A stretch of DNA of 64,000 bases from Ignavibacteriota bacterium (GTDB lineage Bacteria > Bacteroidota > Ignavibacteria > Ignavibacteriales > Melioribacteraceae), in the NCBI GenBank assembly GCA_016708125.1, contig JADJGF010000001.1, positions 62,001 through 126,000 on the forward strand, given 5' to 3'. The notes under the pieces were generated by a model. That model did not search any database. It saw only the letters and a list, made by a program, of their open reading frames with translations, and had not been told where the DNA came from. This document shows positions 29,293-38,572 of the stretch, piece after piece (the stretch's first letter is position 1; each line of letters starts with the position of its first letter). Made by a program: the position numbers and the translations under genes.

Positions 29293-30990
29293 TTACTTTA
29301 ATAACATCATTTTCTTTGAAGCTACAAAATTATCAGCTTTTAATTGATAGATATATAAACCGCTTGCTAAATCGGAAGCGTTAAAATCAAAACTATAATT
29401 ACCGGCAGTTAGTTTATTATTTACAATTGTTGCAACTTGCTGACCCAATATATTAAATATAGTTACATTTACATTAGCAGCATTAGGAATACTGAAATTA
29501 ATTGTTGTAGTCGGATTAAAAGGATTTGGATAATTTTGCTGTAAAGAATATTCAACTGGAATTGATTCATTTTCTTGAACATCCGTTAACCATTGAGATT
29601 TTTTATCTGGGAACCAATTCAAATCGCCAAGTGGTAAACCTTCGGTACTTGCAGTATATTGAGCTAATGAAGTTGAATATGAACAATCTAAAGTATCTCT
29701 AAAATATGTAGTTTTTCTTCTGTCCATATCTACAAAAGCTGAACCTCCGCTGGAATTTTCTCCTGCACCTTCTGGTAATGGAGAAAGATTCCAATTAACT
29801 AAACCTACCATTGTGTTTGGAACATTTGCAAATGAGAATGGATCAATTTTTGTAAATGCATCTGCACTTACTTTAGTTTGGATAAAATTTGACATTGGTG
29901 CTGGCATATGTAAAGTTGGGTTTGGAACACGAGTTATAAGATCAGCCCACAGATTTGTAATATCTGATGTATAAGCATATTGATTATTTGAGATTTCAAA
30001 TTGTAATGTATTATCTATTGATGTTGCTGATGTATCTTTTTGATGATAGATCATAACATGATTTGCTTTAGCCGGAATTTCTGCACTGTAAGATTCTTTG
30101 CTTTCTAAGAAATCATATTGACGAGACGAAGCAGTGTCGGCACCAAATGCCATTGGATCTAAAAACAAATTATTCTTAATTTGAACTTTAGTATCTTGTC
30201 CAAGTAAACCTAAAGCCATAACGCCATATCTACCACCATTATTTACAACTGTATTATGTTCAAAACGGAAGTAATTCAAACTTGCAGTACTTGAAATATG
30301 TCTAACAACTCTATCTTGTCCATTAACAAAAGTGTTATTTATCATAATAAGTGAATCGCAAGAAGTTTTTCTTAGATCAACGGCTCTGCCATCACCCATG
30401 TTATCAAATGTGCCTGTACCACTATTTGCAAATATAGTATTTGTTACTTTTATTGAACGAATACCCGAAAAAGTTCTTAGATCTGCTTGATATGCGTGCA
30501 TAAGAATGCAACCATCTACTACTAAAGTATAGTCTCCAGAAACATTCCAAACAACTAATTCTCTTGGTGCATTATGCTGCCAGTTTGTATAATCAGGATC
30601 AAAATCAGAAATACCATTTACAACAATATTTTTAAGAAATACACTACCTTGAGAATCAATAAAATCGATAGGAACTACAGTGCTATTTTCAGCTACAGCT
30701 CCATAAATTATTGGTTTAGGACCATCAGCATCTTCAGCTTTTATTCTTACATCCCAACCAATATTTTTTATTACATCGTTAAAAAACCAGATGCCTCCAC
30801 GTTGTAAAACATAAACTCTTTCTAAATCTACACGGTTACCATCAGAAAGAGTATCACCCATAATAATTTTATTAATATAGGTTACTTCTGTTGGGGCGCT
30901 TAGATACATTTCATGTGATTGAGCTAAAATATTAACACTCAAAAACATTACAAATACCGCAGAAAAAAGAAAGCGGAATATTTTTTTCAT
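29293..30990 (-). CDS. Secreted beta-helix protein with type IX secretion sorting domain
   Basis: About 565 residues. I place the start at the ATG at 30990 because GGAGG lies six bases upstream; that GGAGG is inside the longer frame. A signal peptide (FLFSAVFVMFLSVNILAQ) is followed by a parallel beta-helix with asparagine-ladder turns (VTNTIFANSGTG, MINNTFVNGQDR, RFEHNTVVNNGGRYG, QIKNNLFLDP), resembling pectate lyase/chondroitinase B-like folds. The last ~80 residues are a T9SS type A sorting domain (QQNYPNPFNPTTTINFSIP, then ILGQQV, GLYIYQL, KKMMLLK), so the protein is predicted to reach the cell surface. No catalytic residues can be assigned. It follows the TonB receptor by 47 bp. Confidence 0.88.
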   Translation of the reverse strand: MKKIFRFLFSAVFVMFLSVNILAQSHEMYLSAPTEVTYINKIIMGDTLSDGNRVDLERVYVLQRGGIWFFNDVIKNIGWDVRIKAEDADGPKPIIYGAVAENSTVVPIDFIDSQGSVFLKNIVVNGISDFDPDYTNWQHNAPRELVVWNVSGDYTLVVDGCILMHAYQADLRTFSGIRSIKVTNTIFANSGTGTFDNMGDGRAVDLRKTSCDSLIMINNTFVNGQDRVVRHISSTASLNYFRFEHNTVVNNGGRYGVMALGLLGQDTKVQIKNNLFLDPMAFGADTASSRQYDFLESKESYSAEIPAKANHVMIYHQKDTSATSIDNTLQFEISNNQYAYTSDITNLWADLITRVPNPTLHMPAPMSNFIQTKVSADAFTKIDPFSFANVPNTMVGLVNWNLSPLPEGAGENSSGGSAFVDMDRRKTTYFRDTLDCSYSTSLAQYTASTEGLPLGDLNWFPDKKSQWLTDVQENESIPVEYSLQQNYPNPFNPTTTINFSIPNAANVNVTIFNILGQQVATIVNNKLTAGNYSFDFNASDLASGLYIYQLKADNFVASKKMMLLK

Positions 30991-31037
30991 TTGAACCTCC
31001 ATCTTGTTAGTTGTGATTAAATTATTATTTATTACAA

Positions 31038-34034
31038 TTACATTGTTATTCTAAACCAAAGATCAGCTGTTGTGCCATATCTATAGCTAGATGCGTCTAA
31101 TGTATAACCATAAATTATGTCTTCAAGAAAAGTGCCTTCTTTTACATTAGTTAGATTATTAACATTCAAACCAATAGATAAGTTGTTAATAATTTCTTGT
31201 TTAAGAGATAAATCCAATCTGCCAAATTGCTTTTGAATGTTGTTAGATAGCCCATCAGCTGAAAATCCATTATAAAATTCACCTTGATAGAAATAAGAAA
31301 TACGACCTGAGAAACCGCCAATATCATAACCTAATGACACATTTCCAAAAATATCGGGCGAATCAGTAATTCTTGTTTTCTTTTCATAGTATATTATCCT
31401 CGTTCTTTTAGTCGGAAAAGGTTGTCCGGGAAGTTGGACTAAATATTCTTCGGTTTTAATAGAAGGAGTATAGGTTTCTGTTCTTATAATAGAAAAATTA
31501 TAACTAAGTACTATATTGCTTAACAAGCCAGGTAAATATCTTAAATTTGCTTGATGTTCAACTTCAAAACCCCAAACACTTGTAGGTTTACTTGAATTAT
31601 AGGGATAAATTAGTGAATACGGTGAGCCACTAAATGGCGGAGTATCATTAATAAACTTTATACCTAAACTATCTGAAGTTGCTTTATTAATAATTGGAGT
31701 ATGCCAAAGTTGATGTACTTCATTTTTAATCTTTTTATAGAATGCTGACACAGAGAATAATCCTATTGTGTTGCTAAATAATTGCGTATTTACTTCAAAA
31801 TTCCAAGCTTCTGCATTTTTCAAATTTGTATTACCTAAGATGACAAAAGCTTTATCGTCAAATGCAGAGCCTTGATTTCCAATTACATAAGTTGGAAGTC
31901 TGAAGTTAAAGTTTGGTCTCTCCAATCCTCTAAAAGCAGCAAATCTTACATTTAAGTAATCAGTAGGTTTTAATATTAAATGTATATTTGGTAAAAGAAT
32001 TGCTTCTGCATGATTTTTGGTTGTGTCAGTGAAAGTAGACCATTCTGTTAGAATATAAGGTGAATAAAGTGCATTATATGTATTATTATCTGATTCTATT
32101 CTTAATCCGGTAATAAGTGTTGCAATTGTTCCAAAATTCAGCGTATTCATTAAATATCCGGAAGCAACATCTTCATTAAGGTTATAATTGGTACCATCTT
32201 CGGAATGATCTGGTATATATTCATGTACATGAGTTATAGGATTAATTCCATTAATATTCATTTCATACCAGGCTCTTGCACGTTCTACATCAATCATTGG
32301 ATTCAATAAATATTTACCATAAATATCGCGTGTTTTATCATTGATGAAATTTGGAAGAAGAATTAAACCGGATAACATCTGCAAATTATCATAACCATAT
32401 TTGGAAAGTTCTTTTTGTTTATAAGTTCCATCAGGAAGAAGTATAGAATTATAAAAACCAAGTCCAAGGTAATATCTCGCTTGAGTTAATGTTGAATTTC
32501 TTTTATGATATTTAGAACGATATTTAACTCCGAATTTTACTTCTCCAGACATATCCAAAAAATTATAATCATTCTTTAAATCAACGAAAAATGTTTTTTC
32601 GTTATCCAAATTTTCCGATGTCCTTGCTTCTGTTCTATTAAAATAAGCCAACCCAAAGTTATTTATAGCAAAAGGAATAAGATCTTCGTATGACGTAGTT
32701 TGTCTTAAATCATTTGGAACAAATTCCATACCCGATATTGGGACTCCATTTGAAGATGAATTAACTTCGTTTAAATGCATTGTATTACTATATGGGGTTT
32801 CAGAATTGGATTCAGAGAAAGAAAAATTCCAATTTATTTGCCAGTTGAATAAATTATTCTGCCCTTGCAATGAAATATTTTTAATGTCAGTATTAATATC
32901 CGCCCCAAAAAAATCATACCCAACATCCGCCCCGGTTACTGGATAATTTCTTGATATTGTTGAAAATCTTCTTTCGGTTCTGTTATAATCTGCATTAAGT
33001 TTTATTATACCATTATCTGGAGTTCTAAAATCTAAAAGAATTTTCCCGCCGAATCTTTTCCTAGTTTCTGGTGTATAGGTAAGTGAAAAATTTTGAATTT
33101 GATAAGTCGATCTATTATTATAAAAGTCATAACCAATGCCATAATTTTCACTACTACGATTTCTTTTTTCAAGATTACCAAATGCTTGAACACCAAGAAG
33201 ATTATCAAAAAACCTCTCTCCGTATCGTCCTAAAAAATTATATTGATTATATGTATCATCGATTGATCCATACGATCCGAAAGCGTCAACCTGAATCTCT
33301 CTGATTTCAGGAGCAGTTTTTGTAACAAAATTAACATTTCCAGCAATTGCTTCTGCTTCCATATCTGAAGTAATAGCTTTTGATAATACTATACCAGATA
33401 AAGAACCTTGAGAAATTGTACTTAGATCAATACCTCTTGAATCTGCATCAGTTGGAGACAATTTAATTCCATCTAATGTTATTGTAGTGAGATTTTGATT
33501 TAAACCACGTAGTACAATTTTACTTGCCTCACCGCCAGAACGAACAATTGAAACACCTGGTAAGCGTCCTAAAGCTTCCGCAGCATTTGCATCGGGTAAT
33601 TCCTTTATTTTTTGTTCAGAAATAACGTTCACAATTGTATTTGATGTTAATTGCTGATTTATTGCTGCTGCTTGTCCAAGAGCTTGGGCAGTAACAACAA
33701 CTTGTTCACCTTCAACAGACATATATATAAGTGAAAAATTGATTTCAAGAGTTTTATCATCAATAATAGTTATAGAAATTTCCTTTGGTTCATAACCAAT
33801 ATAAGAGCATTTCAATTTATAAATTCCGGCTGGTATTGAAGTGATATAATATTGTCCTTCAATATCGGTAGCTGCACCAAGTGAAGTTCCATCAAGAATT
33901 ATGTTAGCGCCAACAAGTGTTTCATTGGAAAGAGAATCTGAAACTATTCCTTTTAATTTACCATTTGAATATAAAAAAGTTGGAATTACCATTAATAGAA
34001 ACAATGAATTTTTAAAAAATGTTAATTTTTTCAC
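31038..34034 (-). CDS. TonB-dependent outer-membrane receptor
   Basis: 998 residues: signal peptide, carboxypeptidase-regulatory-like domain (about 24-110, GKLKGIVSDSLSNETLVGANI to YIGYEPKEI), TonB plug (NVISEQKIKELPDANAAEALGRLPG, VLRGLNQNLTTITLDG) and a 22-strand-type barrel ending in DLWFRITM. The start is GTG, supported by AGGTGA just upstream. Such receptors import oligosaccharides or present them with partners. No SusD-like partner is next to it; the T9SS beta-helix protein takes that position. Its leader carries the best copy of the LacI-type operator. Confidence 0.94.
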   Translation of the reverse strand: MKKLTFFKNSLFLLMVIPTFLYSNGKLKGIVSDSLSNETLVGANIILDGTSLGAATDIEGQYYITSIPAGIYKLKCSYIGYEPKEISITIIDDKTLEINFSLIYMSVEGEQVVVTAQALGQAAAINQQLTSNTIVNVISEQKIKELPDANAAEALGRLPGVSIVRSGGEASKIVLRGLNQNLTTITLDGIKLSPTDADSRGIDLSTISQGSLSGIVLSKAITSDMEAEAIAGNVNFVTKTAPEIREIQVDAFGSYGSIDDTYNQYNFLGRYGERFFDNLLGVQAFGNLEKRNRSSENYGIGYDFYNNRSTYQIQNFSLTYTPETRKRFGGKILLDFRTPDNGIIKLNADYNRTERRFSTISRNYPVTGADVGYDFFGADINTDIKNISLQGQNNLFNWQINWNFSFSESNSETPYSNTMHLNEVNSSSNGVPISGMEFVPNDLRQTTSYEDLIPFAINNFGLAYFNRTEARTSENLDNEKTFFVDLKNDYNFLDMSGEVKFGVKYRSKYHKRNSTLTQARYYLGLGFYNSILLPDGTYKQKELSKYGYDNLQMLSGLILLPNFINDKTRDIYGKYLLNPMIDVERARAWYEMNINGINPITHVHEYIPDHSEDGTNYNLNEDVASGYLMNTLNFGTIATLITGLRIESDNNTYNALYSPYILTEWSTFTDTTKNHAEAILLPNIHLILKPTDYLNVRFAAFRGLERPNFNFRLPTYVIGNQGSAFDDKAFVILGNTNLKNAEAWNFEVNTQLFSNTIGLFSVSAFYKKIKNEVHQLWHTPIINKATSDSLGIKFINDTPPFSGSPYSLIYPYNSSKPTSVWGFEVEHQANLRYLPGLLSNIVLSYNFSIIRTETYTPSIKTEEYLVQLPGQPFPTKRTRIIYYEKKTRITDSPDIFGNVSLGYDIGGFSGRISYFYQGEFYNGFSADGLSNNIQKQFGRLDLSLKQEIINNLSIGLNVNNLTNVKEGTFLEDIIYGYTLDASSYRYGTTADLWFRITM

Positions 34035-34421
34035 ATATTCACCTTTACTTAATTATTTGTTTATTTGTAAACTATTTTATTTTGCTTTTTAAAATTATTA
34101 ACCATATTCATAATTATTCCCAATAGGTCTTCTAACAAGTAACAATAAAAGTAGTGACTTAATATAATGGACATCAAGTGATATTTATTTATAAAAAACC
34201 GTTATAATAAAAGTAAATTGTGCCAAATTATTTAATTAAGTAAATATTTGTGGATAAATTAAATATTTTACTAAAACGTTTTAGTTAATTACCATTTTTT
34301 AATTTTAAAATCAAGTACTTTTTTTCTCGAAATTATTTTTTTACAACTTTTTGAATAATCATATCAAATTTTGCGTATAGAGATTTATATTTTGAAGTTA
34401 ACAAAAACTGAATTGTAAAAA
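34035..34421. other. 387-bp regulatory gap between MFS gene and TonB receptor
   Basis: Holds the promoter/operator at 34270-34314 and an untranslated leader of about 230 bases for the receptor gene. I see no reading frame and no clear terminator for the MFS gene that ends at 34422. Confidence 0.6.
34270..34314 (-). promoter_or_regulatory. Promoter with perfect LacI-type operator ahead of the TonB receptor
   Basis: On the minus strand: -35 TTGATT (34309-34314), 17-bp spacer, -10 TAATTA (34286-34291), and the perfect 16-bp palindrome ACTAAAACGTTTTAGT (34270-34285) touching the -10. It has the same spacing as the sites at 26415 and 41764. A repressor bound here would cover the transcription start. 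Confidence 0.8.
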
Positions 34422-35672
34422 CTATTTATCGCTTCTCATAATTTTTATCGTTTCATTATTTATAATTGGTTTTGCCCAAATTCCTATTGTGAAAATATAT
34501 GCAAGAGTTAAAAAGATAAACATCATTCCAATTCTTAGACCAAAAATATCACCAAGCCAGCCGATAATTAATTGTACAATTGCTCCGCCGATTATTGCTG
34601 TACATAAAATTCCGGCAAAAGAACCATGATGATTTTCAAGTGAGTTTAACGCGAGAGAAAATATTATTGACCACATAACCGAAATAGAAAAACCAACTGC
34701 CGGAAATGAATATAGCGAAATTGCGCTTGATCCAAATAATGCCAAAGCTAAAAATATTGCCGAAATAATTGAAGCACCGATTAGAATTTTTCTGCTATCA
34801 AAAAGTTTGAGTAAACCCAAACCAACAAGACATCCAACCGACATCATTCCCCAAAACCATCCAACGATTGATGATCCAATTGTCAGCGGATCAAAATTAT
34901 GGTAAGTGTAAAGGAATTTGGAAATCCAGTAAGATACTCCCTGCTCAGTTCCCACATAAGCGAATATTCCAAAAAAGTATAAAATCACAGTTTTATTTTT
35001 GAATAAATTTTTATGTGTATTCCAATTACCGGATTTTTCATCATCAATTCTTTTTACTTCAGGAAATTTGGAGAAAAAAATTACTGTTATCATAATTATT
35101 AGAATAAGTGTAAAGATTACATAAAGAGAAATCCACGGAAGATTTGAAGGAATAAAGCTTGAGAAAATTGATTTAACATAATTATTTGTATAAGGTTCAT
35201 TTAAATTTGTAACGAGATATGTTAATAACATTGGAGAAAGAAAAGATGCACCGCCAAAAACTAATTGTGCTACTACCGAATTAAATGCAAAATGTTCTTC
35301 ACCTCCGGAAACTCTTAATAATGGATTGATTGCTACTTGAAGCATTGCCATTCCTGCGCCCATTAAAAATAGTGAAGGAAGAAAAACAAGGTAATGGGGA
35401 AAAATTGAAAAAATTAAAGAGCCGACTAATGCAAACGAAAATGCAACAATCATAGTTTTCTTTTCTTTATACTTTTCCACTAAAATTCCAGCCGGAATTG
35501 ACATTACGCCGTATGCAATAAAAAATGCAAAAGGAAGAAATGCGGAAAGTGTTAAACTTAATTTGAAACTATTTATTACATCCGGGTTTAACGCACCAAG
35601 AATATTTGTAATTAATGAAATAACAAAAAATGTCAAAAAGATTAAAACTACAATGTAGAAGTTTCTATTCAT
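34422..35672 (-). CDS. MFS sugar porter, FucP-like
   Basis: 416 residues with 12 predicted membrane segments and a central cytoplasmic loop (FPEVKRIDDEKSGNWN). The pattern (NPDVINSFKLSLTLSAFLPFAFFIAYGVMSIPAGILVEKYKEKK, then MGAGMAMLQVAINPLLRVSGG) resembles the L-fucose:H+ symporter family. It would bring a monosaccharide such as fucose, rhamnose or a related sugar into the cell. GGAAATAAA precedes the ATG. It lies between the 930-residue glycosidase (63-bp gap) and the receptor leader. Confidence 0.87.
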   Translation of the reverse strand: MNRNFYIVVLIFLTFFVISLITNILGALNPDVINSFKLSLTLSAFLPFAFFIAYGVMSIPAGILVEKYKEKKTMIVAFSFALVGSLIFSIFPHYLVFLPSLFLMGAGMAMLQVAINPLLRVSGGEEHFAFNSVVAQLVFGGASFLSPMLLTYLVTNLNEPYTNNYVKSIFSSFIPSNLPWISLYVIFTLILIIMITVIFFSKFPEVKRIDDEKSGNWNTHKNLFKNKTVILYFFGIFAYVGTEQGVSYWISKFLYTYHNFDPLTIGSSIVGWFWGMMSVGCLVGLGLLKLFDSRKILIGASIISAIFLALALFGSSAISLYSFPAVGFSISVMWSIIFSLALNSLENHHGSFAGILCTAIIGGAIVQLIIGWLGDIFGLRIGMMFIFLTLAYIFTIGIWAKPIINNETIKIMRSDK

Positions 35673-35735
35673 TTTATTTCCACGCTATAAATTTCATATG
35701 AAAAATTTTAGTTATTATCATCTATTATTCTTCTT

Positions 35736-38528
35736 TCATTTCTTAACTACAATTTCCAACTTTCCATTTTTAATTTTTTGAACTGTTAAATCAATACTTA
35801 AAGTTCCTTGCGAAAGAAGATTATATTGAATCGATTCGTCATTCCATTTAACAAGATAATTATAATTCGGATTCATACATGCAATTACAGAAGTTTTTGA
35901 ATTGTGACTTTCCGTAAATGAAAGATCGGCAGAAAAATTTGAGAAAGTTTCATCAAATATTTTATTCTCAACCCAAACATCAAATCCGGTTGTAAAATTT
36001 CCCGGGCGAAAATACGCTGAATACCAAATTACTACCGGTGCAGATAAAGCTCCAAACTCATGCCAGCCGGCTCCTCTTCCCGTTTCAATTATAAAATGTT
36101 CCATACAATTATAAGATGTCTCAACTTCATTTTTCCAAACATCCAAAGCAGTTTTTGCTATTTTATATGCAAATTCAGATTCTCCTAAATCAAGCATTGT
36201 TTTCCAAAAAAACCATTGATGCGCCATCCAGACTGTACCATTCCAATATCCATCTATTTTATAATATGGAGCTGATTGATCTACAGCCGATAATCCAACA
36301 TTTGACCAAATATGTTTATTGGATTTTAAAGACGTCAAAATTTTTTCTTTTTGAACAGAATTACAAATTCCGGCAACTAAAGGATAAGCTCCGTCGAAAG
36401 TCATATTGTAATTTATTTCATCATTGTATTTTAAAATATTTTTCGGATTTCCATTTTCATCGTGAACCACATATCCAAAATATCCGGATTCATCATCCCA
36501 AGAATATTTCTGAAGTGCATTTGTAAAAATTTTAATATCATTATCAAACTCATTAATATCATCATTCAATCCAAGATTCTTTGCAGCCATTTTAAGAATT
36601 TTTGCTGTTCTAATTACTTGAGAAGTAGTAATAACCGGCGCAACTGTTTGTTCTAAAGATTTATCTCTAACTAATTTTTGAGGTGGCAAATCATCCCATC
36701 CGCCAGAATTGTAAAAATAATCCCAAGTTTTTAGGATGTTTGATTTAAATATTTTTGTAGTTGAGCTTCCAAGTCTGCCCGCTAAAAATTCATGATACTG
36801 TTTGAGTTTGGGATAAAAATATTTTAATAATTCTGTTGATTGAGTCTTATTCCATAATTCAAGAAATAAATAATGTTGAGTTGGAACCGGAGTTCCGTGA
36901 TGGACAAAAGCCGATTGTTCACCTGGTTCTTGAACATATGCATTTAAATTTTCTATTGCCTTCTGCGTACTTGTTTGAAGATATCCCATTCCAATAAAAC
37001 CGGAATCCCAAGTGTAAAGACAATCCCACCACCTTCCGGGTGCGCTGTGCCTAATATATTGTTTCTGCGTATAAACCGGATAAACAACATTACAATTAAG
37101 TGCGGCATTCATTCTTTCAATACTGAATTGATATTTTTCGCCATCCGGATTTCCATTCATTTTTACAACATTACTTTTCGCATCTAAATAAAAATCCTCA
37201 AATTCATTTTCCGATTTATTTAATTCATTCAAATTATGTTCAACTTTTTCTTTTGAACCGCAGCTAACAATTCCATAAATAACTTTTTTAGTTTTCGGCA
37301 GCATTACTATTGGTCTGATGAAAATATTTGTATAATGACCTTTTCCTTCTCCTTGAAATTCTGTTTGCACATGTTCGTTTACCATTTGTTTAAAATAGTC
37401 TGAGAGATCTCTTCCGTTCCATTCTCTAATTTGGAAATCGTCATTTTTCCAAAATATTCCATAGTACAAATCAACATCATCATACTTTAGAATTATTGAA
37501 TTTTTATTTGGTCCATCAATTATTTTAGGAGTGGGATTCCATTCTTTTTTAGTAAATCCGATATTATTTACTTCGGTTTTTTCAACAATAATAAATCCGT
37601 CAAACTGTATTCCGCTTCCGCCTTTTGAAATTAATTGAAGTTCATAGAAACCTTTATTTAGTTTACCCAAATCCATTTCTTCAAGATTGAAATCATTATC
37701 ACCTTTAAAATTTATTTCACAATTTTTTATTCCGGAAAGTGCAAAAGTAACTTTTTGATTTTCATCTAATTTATATCTAATAAGTAGTTGTGCATTTTTA
37801 AAGTTTTCATTTACCTCTAGTTTATAACTAACCAAATCACCTTTATCCAAACCAAAATTTAATCCAATTCCGGAACCGTTAACAAAACCGTCGGCTCTAA
37901 TTTCACCTCTCATTTTTCCGTCGTAAACCAAATTATCAGTTGGTCTTGGAACTGCGAATTTCAAATCATTATAGTAAAGAGCATCAAACCATTGCGCACT
38001 TTTGGGTAAAGTAACTACTGCGGGATAAATTGGAGTATATGGACTATATTCTTTTACCGGAGGGAAATTTAAATATGCCATAAAATTTAAAGCCAAATTC
38101 TGATTCTTATCAGTATTATTTACGCATTCAACTCTTATTAAGCGGGATTCCGATGTTATTTCTGAATAAGAAATATCTGCGTAAACTTGATCTTTCCATT
38201 CCAATTCATGTCTAAAACTAAAATATTCCAAATTTGGAGAAGCATCCCAAGGATGAAATTCATTTTCGTAAAGTACATTGGGAACTTCAACTTTTCTTCT
38301 ATAAAAACTTGGGAAAACACTAAGATCAAATCTAATTCCGCTTTTTACATTTGGAATGTGAGAAACACCAATATATCTTTTTGTGTACGGACCCCAATCG
38401 GGTAAATTGAGATCATGCTGATATGCCAATGAATTTAAAGATTCACTTGTAATTAAAGTTTGAGGAAATTGTTTTTCTGCTAAAATCAAAAATGAAAAAA
38501 TAAAAATTGCTAGTAATTTTTTTTTCAA
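35736..38528 (-). CDS. Secreted (alpha/alpha)6-barrel glycoside hydrolase, GH63/GH37-like
   Basis: 930 residues with a signal peptide. The start is TTG with GGAG seven bases upstream. The N-terminal ~430 residues are beta-rich. The C-terminal half has the toroid motifs RWWDCLYTWDSGFIGMGY, FVHHGTPVPTQHYLFLELW, GGWDDLPPQ, DGYWNGTVWMAHQWF and a Glu-containing GWHEFGALSAPV, which resemble clan GH-G (GH37 trehalase, GH63 glucosidase) and related uncharacterised families. The likely acids are the Asp of GGWDD and the Glu of WHEFG (inference). Substrate unknown; pectin side chains by context. It forms a run with GH105 (44-bp gap). Confidence 0.78.
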   Translation of the reverse strand: MKKKLLAIFIFSFLILAEKQFPQTLITSESLNSLAYQHDLNLPDWGPYTKRYIGVSHIPNVKSGIRFDLSVFPSFYRRKVEVPNVLYENEFHPWDASPNLEYFSFRHELEWKDQVYADISYSEITSESRLIRVECVNNTDKNQNLALNFMAYLNFPPVKEYSPYTPIYPAVVTLPKSAQWFDALYYNDLKFAVPRPTDNLVYDGKMRGEIRADGFVNGSGIGLNFGLDKGDLVSYKLEVNENFKNAQLLIRYKLDENQKVTFALSGIKNCEINFKGDNDFNLEEMDLGKLNKGFYELQLISKGGSGIQFDGFIIVEKTEVNNIGFTKKEWNPTPKIIDGPNKNSIILKYDDVDLYYGIFWKNDDFQIREWNGRDLSDYFKQMVNEHVQTEFQGEGKGHYTNIFIRPIVMLPKTKKVIYGIVSCGSKEKVEHNLNELNKSENEFEDFYLDAKSNVVKMNGNPDGEKYQFSIERMNAALNCNVVYPVYTQKQYIRHSAPGRWWDCLYTWDSGFIGMGYLQTSTQKAIENLNAYVQEPGEQSAFVHHGTPVPTQHYLFLELWNKTQSTELLKYFYPKLKQYHEFLAGRLGSSTTKIFKSNILKTWDYFYNSGGWDDLPPQKLVRDKSLEQTVAPVITTSQVIRTAKILKMAAKNLGLNDDINEFDNDIKIFTNALQKYSWDDESGYFGYVVHDENGNPKNILKYNDEINYNMTFDGAYPLVAGICNSVQKEKILTSLKSNKHIWSNVGLSAVDQSAPYYKIDGYWNGTVWMAHQWFFWKTMLDLGESEFAYKIAKTALDVWKNEVETSYNCMEHFIIETGRGAGWHEFGALSAPVVIWYSAYFRPGNFTTGFDVWVENKIFDETFSNFSADLSFTESHNSKTSVIACMNPNYNYLVKWNDESIQYNLLSQGTLSIDLTVQKIKNGKLEIVVKK

Positions 38529-38572
38529 GGTAAAACTCCAATTGTTTATTTGTTAGAAAATAATTTCTAAAA

